Positions 8,845-16,691 of a stretch of 64,000 bases of DNA are shown here, in pieces. Below the pieces are notes generated by a model. It did no database searches. It was given only the letters and a program-made list of their open reading frames with translations, and was not told the origin of the DNA. Every line of letters begins with the position of its first letter. Position 1 is the stretch's first letter. A program made the position numbers and the translations under genes. This DNA is from Gymnodinialimonas ceratoperidinii (GTDB lineage Bacteria; Pseudomonadota; Alphaproteobacteria; Rhodobacterales; Rhodobacteraceae): assembly GCF_019297855.1 (NCBI RefSeq), contig NZ_CP079194.1:3521501-3585500 (forward strand), in the 5' to 3' direction.

Positions 8845-9605
8845 TTCGGCGGCAACCGTGTTGCGCCGTCAAGGCGGATGACCTCGCCGTTCAGGTAGGG
8901 ATTTTCGACGATCGAGGCGACCAGCTGCCCGAACTCCGCCGGATGGCCGAGGCGCGCGGGGAACGGCACATTGGCGACGATGGCGGCGGTGGTTTCCTCG
9001 GGCAGGCTCTCCATCATCGGGGTGTTGAACAGCCCCGGCGCGATGGCGTTCACCCGGATGCCGGGCCGCGCCAGTTCGCGCGCCAGCGGCAGGCACATGG
9101 AGGCGATGGCGCCCTTGCTCGCGGCATAGGCCGACTGCCCTACCTGTCCGTCCTGATAGGCGGCGGAGGCGGTGTTGATCACCACGCCGCGCTCACCGTC
9201 GTCGAGCGGCGGCAGGTCCATCATCGCCTGCACCGCATAGGTCATCACGTTGTAGGTGCCGATCAGGTTCACCTCGATCACCTTGCGGAACAGGTCGAGC
9301 GAGGTCTTGCCCTCGCGCCCCACGATCCGCGCCGCGTGGCCGATGCCGGCGCAGTTCACGCAGATGCGCGGCGCCTGCCCGAAGCGGGCCATTGCGCTGG
9401 TCACGGCGGTGGCGGCCTGCTCGGCGTCGGTCACGTCGCATTGCTGAGAGTAACCGCCGATATCTGCGGCCACGTCGCGCGCCCGGTCGCCGTTGAAATC
9501 GAGTACCGCCACCTGGCAGCCCTGCGCCGCGAGGTAGCGCGCGGTCGCCTCGCCGAGGCCCGAGGCCCCGCCGGTCACGATCGCACCTTGTCCGTCTAGT
9601 TGCAT
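8841..9605 (-). CDS. SDR dehydrogenase, type-2 3-hydroxyacyl-CoA dehydrogenase-like
   Basis: 254-residue short-chain dehydrogenase. The NAD-binding motif TGGASGLG is at 11-18, NCAGIG follows, and the catalytic Ser and Tyr-x-x-x-Lys are in INTASAAYQDGQVGQSAYAASK. The GLFNTPMMESLPEE loop and C-terminal GEVIRLDGATRLPPK resemble the HSD17B10 or type-2 3-hydroxyacyl-CoA dehydrogenase group. It would oxidise the 3-hydroxyacyl-CoA made by the adjacent crotonase. The ATG at 9605 is chosen because GGGGGAGGT lies just upstream; longer forms extend into an untranslated hairpin region. Confidence 0.9.
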   Translation of the reverse strand: MQLDGQGAIVTGGASGLGEATARYLAAQGCQVAVLDFNGDRARDVAADIGGYSQQCDVTDAEQAATAVTSAMARFGQAPRICVNCAGIGHAARIVGREGKTSLDLFRKVIEVNLIGTYNVMTYAVQAMMDLPPLDDGERGVVINTASAAYQDGQVGQSAYAASKGAIASMCLPLARELARPGIRVNAIAPGLFNTPMMESLPEETTAAIVANVPFPARLGHPAEFGQLVASIVENPYLNGEVIRLDGATRLPPK

Positions 9606-9649
9606 CTCATACCTCCCCCGTTCCGTGGCCCTCCCGGCCACCTGAGAAC

Positions 9650-9676
9650 CGGTTTTCCGACCGCGCCGGAAAACCG
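9650..9676. other. Strong hairpin between dctM and the SDR gene
   Basis: CGGTTTTCCG and CGGAAAACCG form a perfect 10-bp stem around a 7-base loop, in the 88-base gap between the transporter and the catabolic genes. No T-run follows in the direction of transcription, so it more likely acts as an RNA processing or stability element, or a leaky terminator, than as a full stop. Confidence 0.6.
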
Positions 9677-9693
9677 TTATGAGGTATAATCAT

Positions 9694-11295
9694 CTACCAG
9701 ACGATAAAGATCAAGGTAATCATTGGGAATGCCACGAGCAGCACCACGCGCAGCAGGTCCGAGACCACGAAGAACATGACGGCCTTGTAGGTGGCGGTCA
9801 TTTTCGTGGCCTTGTCCATCGCGTTGATGATGAACAGGTTCATGCCCACGGGCGGCGTGATCAGGCCCACTTCCACGACGATCAGCACGAGGATGCCGAA
9901 CCAGATCGCCACCAACTCGGTGTTGATCCGGTTGAGCGCGCCCGCGTTCACCCGCCGCAACTCCAGCGCGCGGGTCTGGTCGCGCACCAGCTCTTCGCCG
10001 TTGGCGAGGCTGGTGAAGATGCCCTCCAGCACGCCCTCTTCCATCTCGAAGTGGCCCTGGATCGTCGCCATGGCGCTGGTCTGCGCGGCATCCAGCGTGC
10101 CACCGCTGGCAAAGGCCTCCTGCAGGCTGGTGATCATCCCCGAGGTGATGTCCGGCACCAGCGACATGGCCTCCACCGCGCGGGCGGTGTGCAGGTCCAG
10201 CATCGAGACGAAGCCGAAGTCGAGCCCCTGCATGATCGGCCAGAAGATCGGGATCGTCAGCAGGATCATCGATAGGCTGTCCATGAAACAGCCGAGCACG
10301 AGGTAGAAGACGAGGATCAGGATCAGGATCACGTAGGGCGAGAAGCCCGAATCGCCGACCCATGTCGCGATGCCCTGGGGCACCTGCGTCAGGGCGAGGA
10401 AGCCGTTGTAGAAAGCCGCGCCGAGGATGATGAAGAAGATCATCGCGGTGGCGCGCGCGGTGACGGTGAAGCTCTCGATCAGGGTCACACGGGTCAGCCC
10501 GCCGTTGGCCCATGCGATCAGCCCGGTGCCGAGCGCGCCCACGGCCGCGCCCTCGGTCGGCGTGAACCAACCGGCGTAGATGCCGCCGACCACCGCGCCG
10601 AAGACGACGAGGACGGGCCAGATCTTCACCAGCGAGCCGAAGCGTTGGCTATAGGGCACGCGCGGGCGCACGCCGGCCCGCTCGGGGAACAGGCGAACGT
10701 AGATGGAAATCGCCAGCACGTAGCCCAGCGCCGCGATGATGCCGGGAATGAAGGCCGCGAGGAACAGCTTGGCAATGTTCTGCTCGACGAGGATCGCGTA
10801 GATCACCAGCACGATGGAGGGCGGGATCAGGATGCCCAGCGTGCCGCCCGCGGCCAGAACCGCGGTGGAGAAACCGCCCTCGTAGCCATAGCGCCGCATC
10901 TCGGGCAGCGCCACGCGGCCCATGGTGGCCGCCGTCGCCAGCGACGAGCCGCAGATCGCGCCGAAGCCCGCGCAGGCGCCCACCGCCGCCATGGCGACGC
11001 CGCCCTTGCGGTGGCCGAGCCAGCCTTCAGCGGCCTTGAACAGCGCCTGCGACATGCCGCCGAGGGTGGCGAAATGGCCCATCAGCAGGAACATCGGGAT
11101 GATCGACAGCGAATAGCTGGAGAAGGTCGTGAAGGTCTCGGACTTCAAGCGGCCGAAGGGCACCTGTGTGCCGTCGGTCACGAGGATGAGCCCGATGAGG
11201 CCGGTCACGAACATCGACAGGCCGATCGGCACGCGCAGGAAGATCATCGTCAGAAGCAGCGGGAAGGACAGGATCCCGATGAGTTGGTCGGTCAA
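9694..11295 (-). CDS. dctM: TRAP transporter large membrane subunit (DctM), enlarged
   Basis: 533-residue multi-spanning inner-membrane subunit that couples Na+ flow to organic-acid uptake in TRAP transporters. Family features include GACAGFGAICGSSLATAATMGRVALPEM (quoted in part), the ILIPPS motif and the late GLITPPVGMN motif. At about 430 residues most DctM proteins are a hundred shorter. The excess is one hydrophilic block at about 362-458 between two membrane segments (see findings). The start is a TTG overlapping the dctQ stop (TTGA); no nearer ATG exists. Partners are dctQ and dctP just upstream in the operon. Confidence 0.92.
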   Translation of the reverse strand: MTDQLIGILSFPLLLTMIFLRVPIGLSMFVTGLIGLILVTDGTQVPFGRLKSETFTTFSSYSLSIIPMFLLMGHFATLGGMSQALFKAAEGWLGHRKGGVAMAAVGACAGFGAICGSSLATAATMGRVALPEMRRYGYEGGFSTAVLAAGGTLGILIPPSIVLVIYAILVEQNIAKLFLAAFIPGIIAALGYVLAISIYVRLFPERAGVRPRVPYSQRFGSLVKIWPVLVVFGAVVGGIYAGWFTPTEGAAVGALGTGLIAWANGGLTRVTLIESFTVTARATAMIFFIILGAAFYNGFLALTQVPQGIATWVGDSGFSPYVILILILVFYLVLGCFMDSLSMILLTIPIFWPIMQGLDFGFVSMLDLHTARAVEAMSLVPDITSGMITSLQEAFASGGTLDAAQTSAMATIQGHFEMEEGVLEGIFTSLANGEELVRDQTRALELRRVNAGALNRINTELVAIWFGILVLIVVEVGLITPPVGMNLFIINAMDKATKMTATYKAVMFFVVSDLLRVVLLVAFPMITLIFIVW

Positions 11296-11876
11296 TGTTC
11301 GGCTCCAAGATCCGCGGGGAGCATGGCTCGACCCGTCACCAGTTCAACCATCCGGACTGCCGCGAGATAGACGGAGACGATGGCTGCGAGGACCGCGCCC
11401 GTAAGGCCGATCGCATAGGAATACCAGACCGGGAACGACAGCTCCAACGTGGTCTGGCCTGAATTGAATTTCGCCATCATGCCGCCATAGAGCTGCGCGG
11501 CGATCAGCACGAGGACCGCGGCGAAGATCACCTCGGTCACCCCGCGCAGCACGCGGTTGGTGCCGTCGGACATCTGCGAGGTGAAGATGTCCACCGTCGC
11601 ATGGCCGCCGGTGATCTGGCAGATGGGAAGGAAGGCGAAGACGACGAAGCCGACCCCGGCCTCGATCAGCTCGAACGTCCCGAGAACCGGGCCGACGCCT
11701 GCGTCGATCATCCACTGGCCCAGTCCGGCGAGGAAATCGGCATCCTTCATCCAATGGAACAGGCGGTCGAGGGCTCGCATCAGGACGGAGAAGACCGTCA
11801 GCAGGATGACCGCCGACAACATCATGCCGCCGAGGATAGCCATCAGGCGGGAGAGGGATAGGAAAGCGCGGTGCAT
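11292..11876 (-). CDS. dctQ: TRAP transporter small membrane subunit (DctQ)
   Basis: 194-residue membrane protein with four predicted transmembrane helices (about 12-35, 55-90, 105-125 and 145-170), the usual DctQ layout. Family signatures include FVVFAFLPICQITGGHATVDIFTSQ in part and the late YSYAIGLTGAVLAAIVSVY region. It pairs with DctM in the membrane to receive substrate from DctP. The ATG at 11876 lies 75 bases after the dctP stop, with a hairpin in that gap. It is coupled to dctM by a TTGA overlap. Substrate is inferred from the neighbouring CoA-ligase genes as a carboxylate, perhaps aromatic. Confidence 0.9.
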   Translation of the reverse strand: MHRAFLSLSRLMAILGGMMLSAVILLTVFSVLMRALDRLFHWMKDADFLAGLGQWMIDAGVGPVLGTFELIEAGVGFVVFAFLPICQITGGHATVDIFTSQMSDGTNRVLRGVTEVIFAAVLVLIAAQLYGGMMAKFNSGQTTLELSFPVWYSYAIGLTGAVLAAIVSVYLAAVRMVELVTGRAMLPADLGAEH

Positions 11877-11908
11877 GGGGGGGTTCCGGGGTGGAGGGTA
11901 GCTGAATA

Positions 11909-11935
11909 GGCCGCGGCAGTTGTCCTGCCGCGGCC
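11909..11935. other. GC-rich hairpin between dctP and dctQ
   Basis: Perfect 10-bp stem GGCCGCGGCA / TGCCGCGGCC around a 7-base loop, just after the binding-protein gene. Hairpins here commonly protect the upstream mRNA so that the periplasmic protein is made in excess over the membrane subunits; that role is inferred. Confidence 0.6.
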
Positions 11936-11951
11936 CTACTTGGCTAGGCGA

Positions 11952-12986
11952 TTACTGGGCGCATTCGCCGTTCATCAGCTCGCGCGCACGGTCGATCAGC
12001 GCCTGACCGTCCATGTCGTTCTCGGCCATGTCGGCGATCCAGTTCTCGTAGATCGGCTGAACAACAGGCATCCACTCGGCTTCCGCCGTGGCTTCATCGA
12101 TGGTGATGATGTTGTTGCCCAGGTCGACCGCGATGTCGCGCGCGGGGCCGTCGGCATCCGCCTGCGTTCCGCCAGCGAAGATCGAGAACTCGAGACCCGA
12201 GTTGTCGTCAATGATCTGCTGCAGGTCTTCCGGCATCGCCTCGTAGGCGTCCTTGTTCATCGCCAGAACAAAGGTGAGGTTGTAGAGCGCATTGCCCTCG
12301 AACTCGGTGTGGTTCTCGACCAGTTCAGCCACGCGCAGGGCAGCGGTCACTTCCCATGGGATCGTGGTGCCGTCGATGACGCCCCGCGACAGGCCCTCGG
12401 TCACCGCCGGAACCGGCATGCCCACGGGGGTCGCACCGGTCAGTTCCAGCAGCTGGTTCACGAGGCGCGAGCCGCCGCGGATCTGCATGCCCTCGAGGTC
12501 CTCCGGAGTTTCGACCGGATCGGCGGTGTGGAACAGGCCGGGGCCGTGGACCCAGGTGCCCAGCAGGTGCACGGCAGAGAATTCCTCCTGCATGCTTTCC
12601 TCGTACATCGTCCAGTAGGCGCAGGACGCGGCGCGGGCATCGGCAACCATGAAGGGCAGCTCGAAAACCTCGGTCGAGGGGAAGCGGCCGGGCGTGTAGC
12701 CGACCACGGTCCAGACGATGTCGGCAACGCCGTCGATGGCCTGATCCATCAGTTCAGGCGGAGAGCCACCGAGCTGCATGGAGGGGTAACGCTCGATCGC
12801 GATGCGGCCGTCGGAAGCCTCCTCGACCTGATCGGCCCAGACGTCCAGAACCAGCGCCGGCACGTTGGCCTGCGCGGGCAGGAACTGGTGCAGCCGCAGC
12901 GTGACTTCCTGCGCGAACGCGCCGGACGCCGCCATGGCGCCGACAGCGGCCGTGCCCAGTGCCGTCATGAGTGTCTTCTTCATCAT
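11952..12986 (-). CDS. dctP: TRAP transporter periplasmic substrate-binding protein (DctP)
   Basis: 344 residues with a cleavable signal peptide: a Lys-rich start, hydrophobic TALGTAAVGAMAASG, and an AFA cleavage site near residue 25. The mature part shows DctP features: LRLHQFLPAQANVP, the FELPFMVADA stretch and IRGGSRLVNQLLELTGATPVGMPVPAV in part, with the conserved Arg that binds the substrate carboxylate in the IRGG segment. Two Met codons begin the frame; GGGAGGAAG upstream fits either. First gene of the eight-gene operon, so its upstream region should hold the operon promoter. Confidence 0.93.
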   Translation of the reverse strand: MMKKTLMTALGTAAVGAMAASGAFAQEVTLRLHQFLPAQANVPALVLDVWADQVEEASDGRIAIERYPSMQLGGSPPELMDQAIDGVADIVWTVVGYTPGRFPSTEVFELPFMVADARAASCAYWTMYEESMQEEFSAVHLLGTWVHGPGLFHTADPVETPEDLEGMQIRGGSRLVNQLLELTGATPVGMPVPAVTEGLSRGVIDGTTIPWEVTAALRVAELVENHTEFEGNALYNLTFVLAMNKDAYEAMPEDLQQIIDDNSGLEFSIFAGGTQADADGPARDIAVDLGNNIITIDEATAEAEWMPVVQPIYENWIADMAENDMDGQALIDRARELMNGECAQ

Positions 12987-13047
12987 TTGGTCTTCCTCCC
13001 AGTGTGGTTACTCCGGAGACGCTTGCGTCGCCTTGGCCGGAACATGC

Positions 13048-13074
13048 GCAGTTGAGCTTCCCGAACTCAACTGC
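13048..13074. other. Hairpin in the dctP leader
   Basis: GCAGTTGAG and CTCAACTGC, a perfect 9-bp stem with a 9-base loop, between the probable promoter and the dctP start. It could be an mRNA-stability element or part of a second operator. Confidence 0.45.
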
Positions 13075-13092
13075 AAGATAGATGGATATGAA

Positions 13093-13131
13093 ACATAATC
13101 GTTATATTATGTCACGATGTTTGTGCGTAAA
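13093..13131 (-). promoter_or_regulatory. Probable promoter and MarR-type operator of the TRAP/CoA-ligase operon
   Basis: Reading on the minus strand, TTTACG (13131-13126) is followed after 16 bases by TAATAT, a fair -35/-10 pair. The -10 lies inside the inverted repeat ACATAAT-cgttat-ATTATGT (13093-13112), the size and shape of a MarR operator. A second inverted repeat, TTGTGC-gtaaa-GCACAA (13121-13137), covers the -35. The rest of the 310-base gap (12987-13296) holds hairpins at 13048 and 13200 and no gene that I can support. Confidence 0.5.
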
Positions 13132-13199
13132 GCACAATCCTACCGGCCTCTCCGCAATAAAAGTTCGCGCCCCGCATCAGGGCCTTCCGGCCCGCTTTC

Positions 13200-13219
13200 G
13201 GTGATTCCGCAGAATCACC
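13200..13219. other. Inverted repeat GGTGATTC-cgca-GAATCACC downstream of paaX
   Basis: 8-bp perfect arms with a 4-base centre, between the end of paaX and the dctP operon. It has no T-run. TGATTC half-sites are, from memory, part of the E. coli PaaX site, so this could be an operator; it could equally be a 3'-end hairpin of the paaZ-paaX transcript. Confidence 0.4.
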
Positions 13220-13296
13220 CGACCCGCAAAGCCTACACGATGGCAGGCCCTCCGGTAGAATTCTTGTGTACACCTTGGCGCGCAAGTCGGAAGTCA

Positions 13297-14067
13297 TCAC
13301 GCGGCCCGCAACCAAGATGTCTGGATCGGCCCGAGCCGCGCCATCAACTCGTGAACCGCGGCGCGGCAGGCGATTTCGGCCCGGTCTTCTCCCAGCACCG
13401 CTTCGGCCGCCGGGTTGGAGCGCAGGGCCAGACGCCGCCACCCATGCAGCGCCAGCACCCGCAAGGCGAAGCGGTCCAAGGGCGCCTCCGGCAGCGCCTC
13501 AACCGAGCGGATCGTCGCGGTCAGCTTGGCGAAATCCTCCTCGCAGGCGGCATCGACCACCGCCGCGCGCACCCAATCCGGCAGCACGCGGTCGCCCGGC
13601 ACGGCTAGCAGCCAATCGTCGGGGACACCCTCGGGATTGCCCGCCACAAGTGCCAGATTGCGGGAGAGAAGGACCCCCGCCGTCCCTTCCGGCAGCAGCA
13701 ACAAGGCGTCCTGCGCATCGGGCGGCAGGCCGACCATCTGCCAGCCATCCAGACCCGCGGCGGGGCCATAGACCCGGTCTTCCACCGCCTGCACCTGCTT
13801 CAGCGCCGATGGCGACAGCGCGTGATAGCCCACGCGGCCATCGCGACGGCTCTCGATCCATCCATCCCGTTTCAAACGGTGCAGGGCCACGCGCATGGCC
13901 TGCGGTTGCAATCCGATCCGCTCCACCAGCGCCGAGAGCACGAGGCCCGAGACCTCTTCCCGGCTCGACCGTCCGACGTCACCCAGACAGGTCACCAATA
14001 CCGACCACAGCTTCAGGGGCGCCTCTTCGGTCAGCGCCTCCGCCAGTGTGCGAACCGGATCACGCAC
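13297..14067 (-). CDS. paaX: PaaX-family phenylacetate-operon repressor
   Basis: 256-residue regulator of the PaaX family, whose members repress phenylacetate genes until phenylacetyl-CoA binds. The N-terminal winged helix (PLKLWSVLVTCLGDVG onward, then the recognition region LQPQAMRVALHRLKRDGW) is followed by the PaaX central and C-terminal domains (GWQMVGL, FALRVLALHGWRRLALRSNP in part). It lies 30 bases after paaZ on the same strand, so the two are probably cotranscribed. Length is slightly below the 300 or so typical of E. coli PaaX. Identity is supported both by sequence and by the surrounding paa genes. Confidence 0.88.
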   Translation of the reverse strand: MRDPVRTLAEALTEEAPLKLWSVLVTCLGDVGRSSREEVSGLVLSALVERIGLQPQAMRVALHRLKRDGWIESRRDGRVGYHALSPSALKQVQAVEDRVYGPAAGLDGWQMVGLPPDAQDALLLLPEGTAGVLLSRNLALVAGNPEGVPDDWLLAVPGDRVLPDWVRAAVVDAACEEDFAKLTATIRSVEALPEAPLDRFALRVLALHGWRRLALRSNPAAEAVLGEDRAEIACRAAVHELMARLGPIQTSWLRAA

Positions 14068-14097
14068 CGCGGTACTCCGTCAGAAGGGGCGTCTCGC

Positions 14098-16107
14098 TCA
14101 TTTGGCCACCATAGTCAGAAGCTCGTATTCCGCCACCGGCTCGCCGTCCTGATTGGTCACCGAGGCGTGCCAGCGCACCTCGCCGTACTCCTCGTTGCGG
14201 GATTTCCGGTCCATCACCGTCAGCTCCACCTCGATGCTGTCGCCGGGCACGACAGGCTTCAGGAACCGCAGGTTGTCGAGCCCGGTATTGGCCAGCACCG
14301 GCCCTTCGGCCGGCTCCACGAAGAGACCGGCGGCGAAGCTGAGGATCAGGTAGCCATGGGCCACGCGGCCCGGAAAGAACGGATTCCGCTCGGCGGCGGC
14401 GTCGTCCGTGTGGGCATAGAAGGTGTCGCCGGTGAAATGGGCGAATTGCTCCACGTCCTCCAGCGTGATCGTGCGCGCCTCGGTGCGCAGGCTGCGGCCG
14501 ATGGCGAGATCGTTGAACTTCACCCGGAACGGATGCGCGTCGCCCTGCGTGCGCGCCGCGCCGGGGATCCAGCGCCCGGTCACGGCCGTCAGCATGGTGG
14601 GAGAGCCCTGTACCGCCGTGCGCTGCATGTAATGTTTGACTGCGCGGATGCCGCCCAGCTCCTCGCCGCCGCCGGCCCGCCCCGGCCCGCCGTGGGTCAG
14701 ATGCGGCATCGGGGCGCCGTGGCCGGTGGATTCGGCCATGCTGTCGCGGTCGTTGATATAGACGCGGCCATGCCAGGCACCGATGCCGGTCACGACCTCG
14801 CGGGCGACCTCGGTGTCATGGGTGACGAGAGAGGCGACAAGGCTGCCGCCGCCCCGGTTCACCAGCTTCACGGCGTGATCCAGATCGCGGTAGCCCATGA
14901 TGGTCGAGACGGGGCCGAAGGCCTCGGTCTCGTGGATCGCGACAGCGGCATCGGGGTCGGCGCAGTGGAAGACCTTGGGCGACACGAAGGCGCCCTTCTC
15001 GACGTCACCGGCGACATCGCCCTCGTAGACACATTCCGCCTCGCGCGCGATGGTCGCGGCCTTCTCCAGCACATCCTCGCGCTGGTCGGCCGACACGACC
15101 GGCCCCATGCGCACGCCCTCGTCGCGGGGGTCGCCCACGACGGTCCGCGACAGGCGTGCCGAAAGCCCCTCGATCAGTGGCTCCAACAGCGGCTCGGGCG
15201 CCATGATCCGGCGAATGGCGGTACATTTCTGCCCCGCTTTCGTGGTCATCTCGCGCGCGATTTCCTTGATGAAGAGGTCGAACTCCGGGCTGCCGGGCGC
15301 TGCGTCGGGGCCGAGGATCGAGGCGTTCAGGCTGTCCTGTTCGGCGGTGAAATGCACCGCGCGGTCCAGCAGGCCCTGATGGCCGCGCAGCATCCGCGCC
15401 GTCTTGGCCGAGCCGGTGAAGGTCACCGCGTCCTGCGGCCCGAGGTGATCCAGCGCGTCACCCACGCCGCCGCTGATCAGCTGCAACGCGCCATCGGGCA
15501 GAACCCCGGCGTCGAGCATGATTCGCACGCAGAGCTCGGTCACGTGGCAGGTCGCCGTCGCCGGCTTCACGATGGATGGCACGCCCGCCAGCAGCGCCGG
15601 TGCGATCTTTTCCAGCATCCCCCAGACCGGGAAATTGAAGGCGTTGATATGGAGCGCGACACCCAGTTTCGGCGTGTAGATATGCTGCCCCCCGAAGGCG
15701 CCGGTCTTGCCCAGCGGCTCGAACCCGCCGTCGATCAGGACATGCCCCTCGGGCATCTCGCGCCGCCCCTTGGAGGCGAAGACGAACAGCGTGCCGATCC
15801 CGCCGTCGACGTCGAAGCCGTGATCGGCCTGCGTCGCGCCGGTGGTGAAGGACAGGTCGTAAAGCCGTTGCTTGTTCTTGTTGAGATGCAGCGCCAGCGC
15901 CTTCAGCATCCGGGCGCGGTCGTGGAAATCCATCGCGCGCAGGGCCGGGCCGCCGACCTCGCGGCCATAGGCGATCATGCCTTCCACATCCAGATCCGCC
16001 CGGCCCGCCTTGGCGATCACCTCACCGGTGGAGGCGTCCGCGATCGGGCGCGCACCGGCGTCAGGGGCGATCCAGACACCCTTTGCGAAACTCTCAACGT
16101 GTTGCAC
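14098..16107 (-). CDS. paaZ: PaaZ: oxepin-CoA hydrolase / 3-oxo-5,6-dehydrosuberyl-CoA semialdehyde dehydrogenase
   Basis: 669-residue fusion enzyme that opens the oxepin-CoA ring and oxidises the resulting aldehyde with NADP. The aldehyde dehydrogenase domain (about 1-510) has Glu256 (HFTAEQDS) and Cys295 ([10 protein letters not shown]). The C-terminal MaoC-type hydratase domain (about 530-669) has Asp561 and His566 in [12 protein letters not shown]. By my count these positions match the E. coli PaaZ residues. The start is a GTG with GGGGAGGAAAT just upstream; in-frame sequence further upstream would overlap the divergent paaI gene. Divergent from paaI-paaK. Confidence 0.95.
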   Translation of the reverse strand: MQHVESFAKGVWIAPDAGARPIADASTGEVIAKAGRADLDVEGMIAYGREVGGPALRAMDFHDRARMLKALALHLNKNKQRLYDLSFTTGATQADHGFDVDGGIGTLFVFASKGRREMPEGHVLIDGGFEPLGKTGAFGGQHIYTPKLGVALHINAFNFPVWGMLEKIAPALLAGVPSIVKPATATCHVTELCVRIMLDAGVLPDGALQLISGGVGDALDHLGPQDAVTFTGSAKTARMLRGHQGLLDRAVHFTAEQDSLNASILGPDAAPGSPEFDLFIKEIAREMTTKAGQKCTAIRRIMAPEPLLEPLIEGLSARLSRTVVGDPRDEGVRMGPVVSADQREDVLEKAATIAREAECVYEGDVAGDVEKGAFVSPKVFHCADPDAAVAIHETEAFGPVSTIMGYRDLDHAVKLVNRGGGSLVASLVTHDTEVAREVVTGIGAWHGRVYINDRDSMAESTGHGAPMPHLTHGGPGRAGGGEELGGIRAVKHYMQRTAVQGSPTMLTAVTGRWIPGAARTQGDAHPFRVKFNDLAIGRSLRTEARTITLEDVEQFAHFTGDTFYAHTDDAAAERNPFFPGRVAHGYLILSFAAGLFVEPAEGPVLANTGLDNLRFLKPVVPGDSIEVELTVMDRKSRNEEYGEVRWHASVTNQDGEPVAEYELLTMVAK

Positions 16108-16263
16108 GATATTTCCTCCCCGAAAATTCTTGTAACACTTTGCGCGATCCTTCAGGATGCCGCAAGCAAGAGTTTGGGAGGCGACTGCATTGCGCGTACA
16201 TTCTGGAACGACAGCGCCGAAATCGCCGCGCTTGTGCCGCCGCGCTGCAGGGGGAGACGCACC
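16108..16263. promoter_or_regulatory. Divergent promoter region paaZ / paaI
   Basis: 156 bases between the two starts. It contains TTGTAACA (about 16129-16136), which shares the GTAAC core seen at the paaA and thiolase promoters. I could not define -35/-10 boxes with confidence. Confidence 0.45.
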
Positions 16264-16689
16264 ATGACGCCGAAGCAACGCGCAACCCGCAGCGCCGAGG
16301 CCATGTGGGCCGGCGACAAGGCCTCGGCCTGGGTCGGCATGGAGATTGCCGAGATCGACGAAGGCCGCGCCACCCTGACGCTCGATATCCGCGAGGATCA
16401 CTGCAACGGCCACGGCATCGGTCACGGCGGCGTGACCTTCATGCTGGCCGACAGCGCCTTCGCCTTCGCCTGCAACTCCCGCAACGTGACCACCGTGGCG
16501 CAGCACAATTCGATCAGCTTCCTCGCCCCCGTCCGCCTCGGCGACACGCTTACCGCCACCGCCGTCGAGCAGACCCTGCGCGGGCGCTCCGGCATCACCG
16601 ACGTTACCGTCACCAACCAATCCGGCGAGACCATCGCCCTGTTCCGGGGCGCCTCGCGCGCCCTCGGCTCCCCCCTGTTCGAGGAATAG
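16264..16689 (+). CDS. paaI: PaaI hydroxyphenylacetyl-CoA thioesterase
   Basis: 141-residue hot-dog-fold thioesterase. The conserved HGGVTFMLADSAFAFACNS segment includes the catalytic Asp and oxyanion-hole Gly. NGHGIGHGG precedes it and QHNSISFLAPVRLGDTLTA follows, as in PaaI. In this pathway it removes dead-end CoA esters and frees trapped CoA. The ATG at 16264 follows GGGGGAGACGC. It ends 2 bases before paaK, so the two form an operon. The whole gene lies inside a much longer open frame, but the family's usual 140-residue size fixes the start. Confidence 0.92.
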   Translation: MTPKQRATRSAEAMWAGDKASAWVGMEIAEIDEGRATLTLDIREDHCNGHGIGHGGVTFMLADSAFAFACNSRNVTTVAQHNSISFLAPVRLGDTLTATAVEQTLRGRSGITDVTVTNQSGETIALFRGASRALGSPLFEE

Positions 16690-16691
16690 AC

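Noticed and set aside
13112..13441. Minus-strand frame of 109 codons downstream of paaX
   Set aside because: It overlaps paaX in another frame and reads as Gly/Arg-rich filler with no good ribosome-binding site.
13822..16689. 955-codon plus-strand frame ending in paaI
   Set aside because: Only the last 141 codons are a recognisable protein (PaaI). The rest is antisense to paaX and paaZ and low in complexity.
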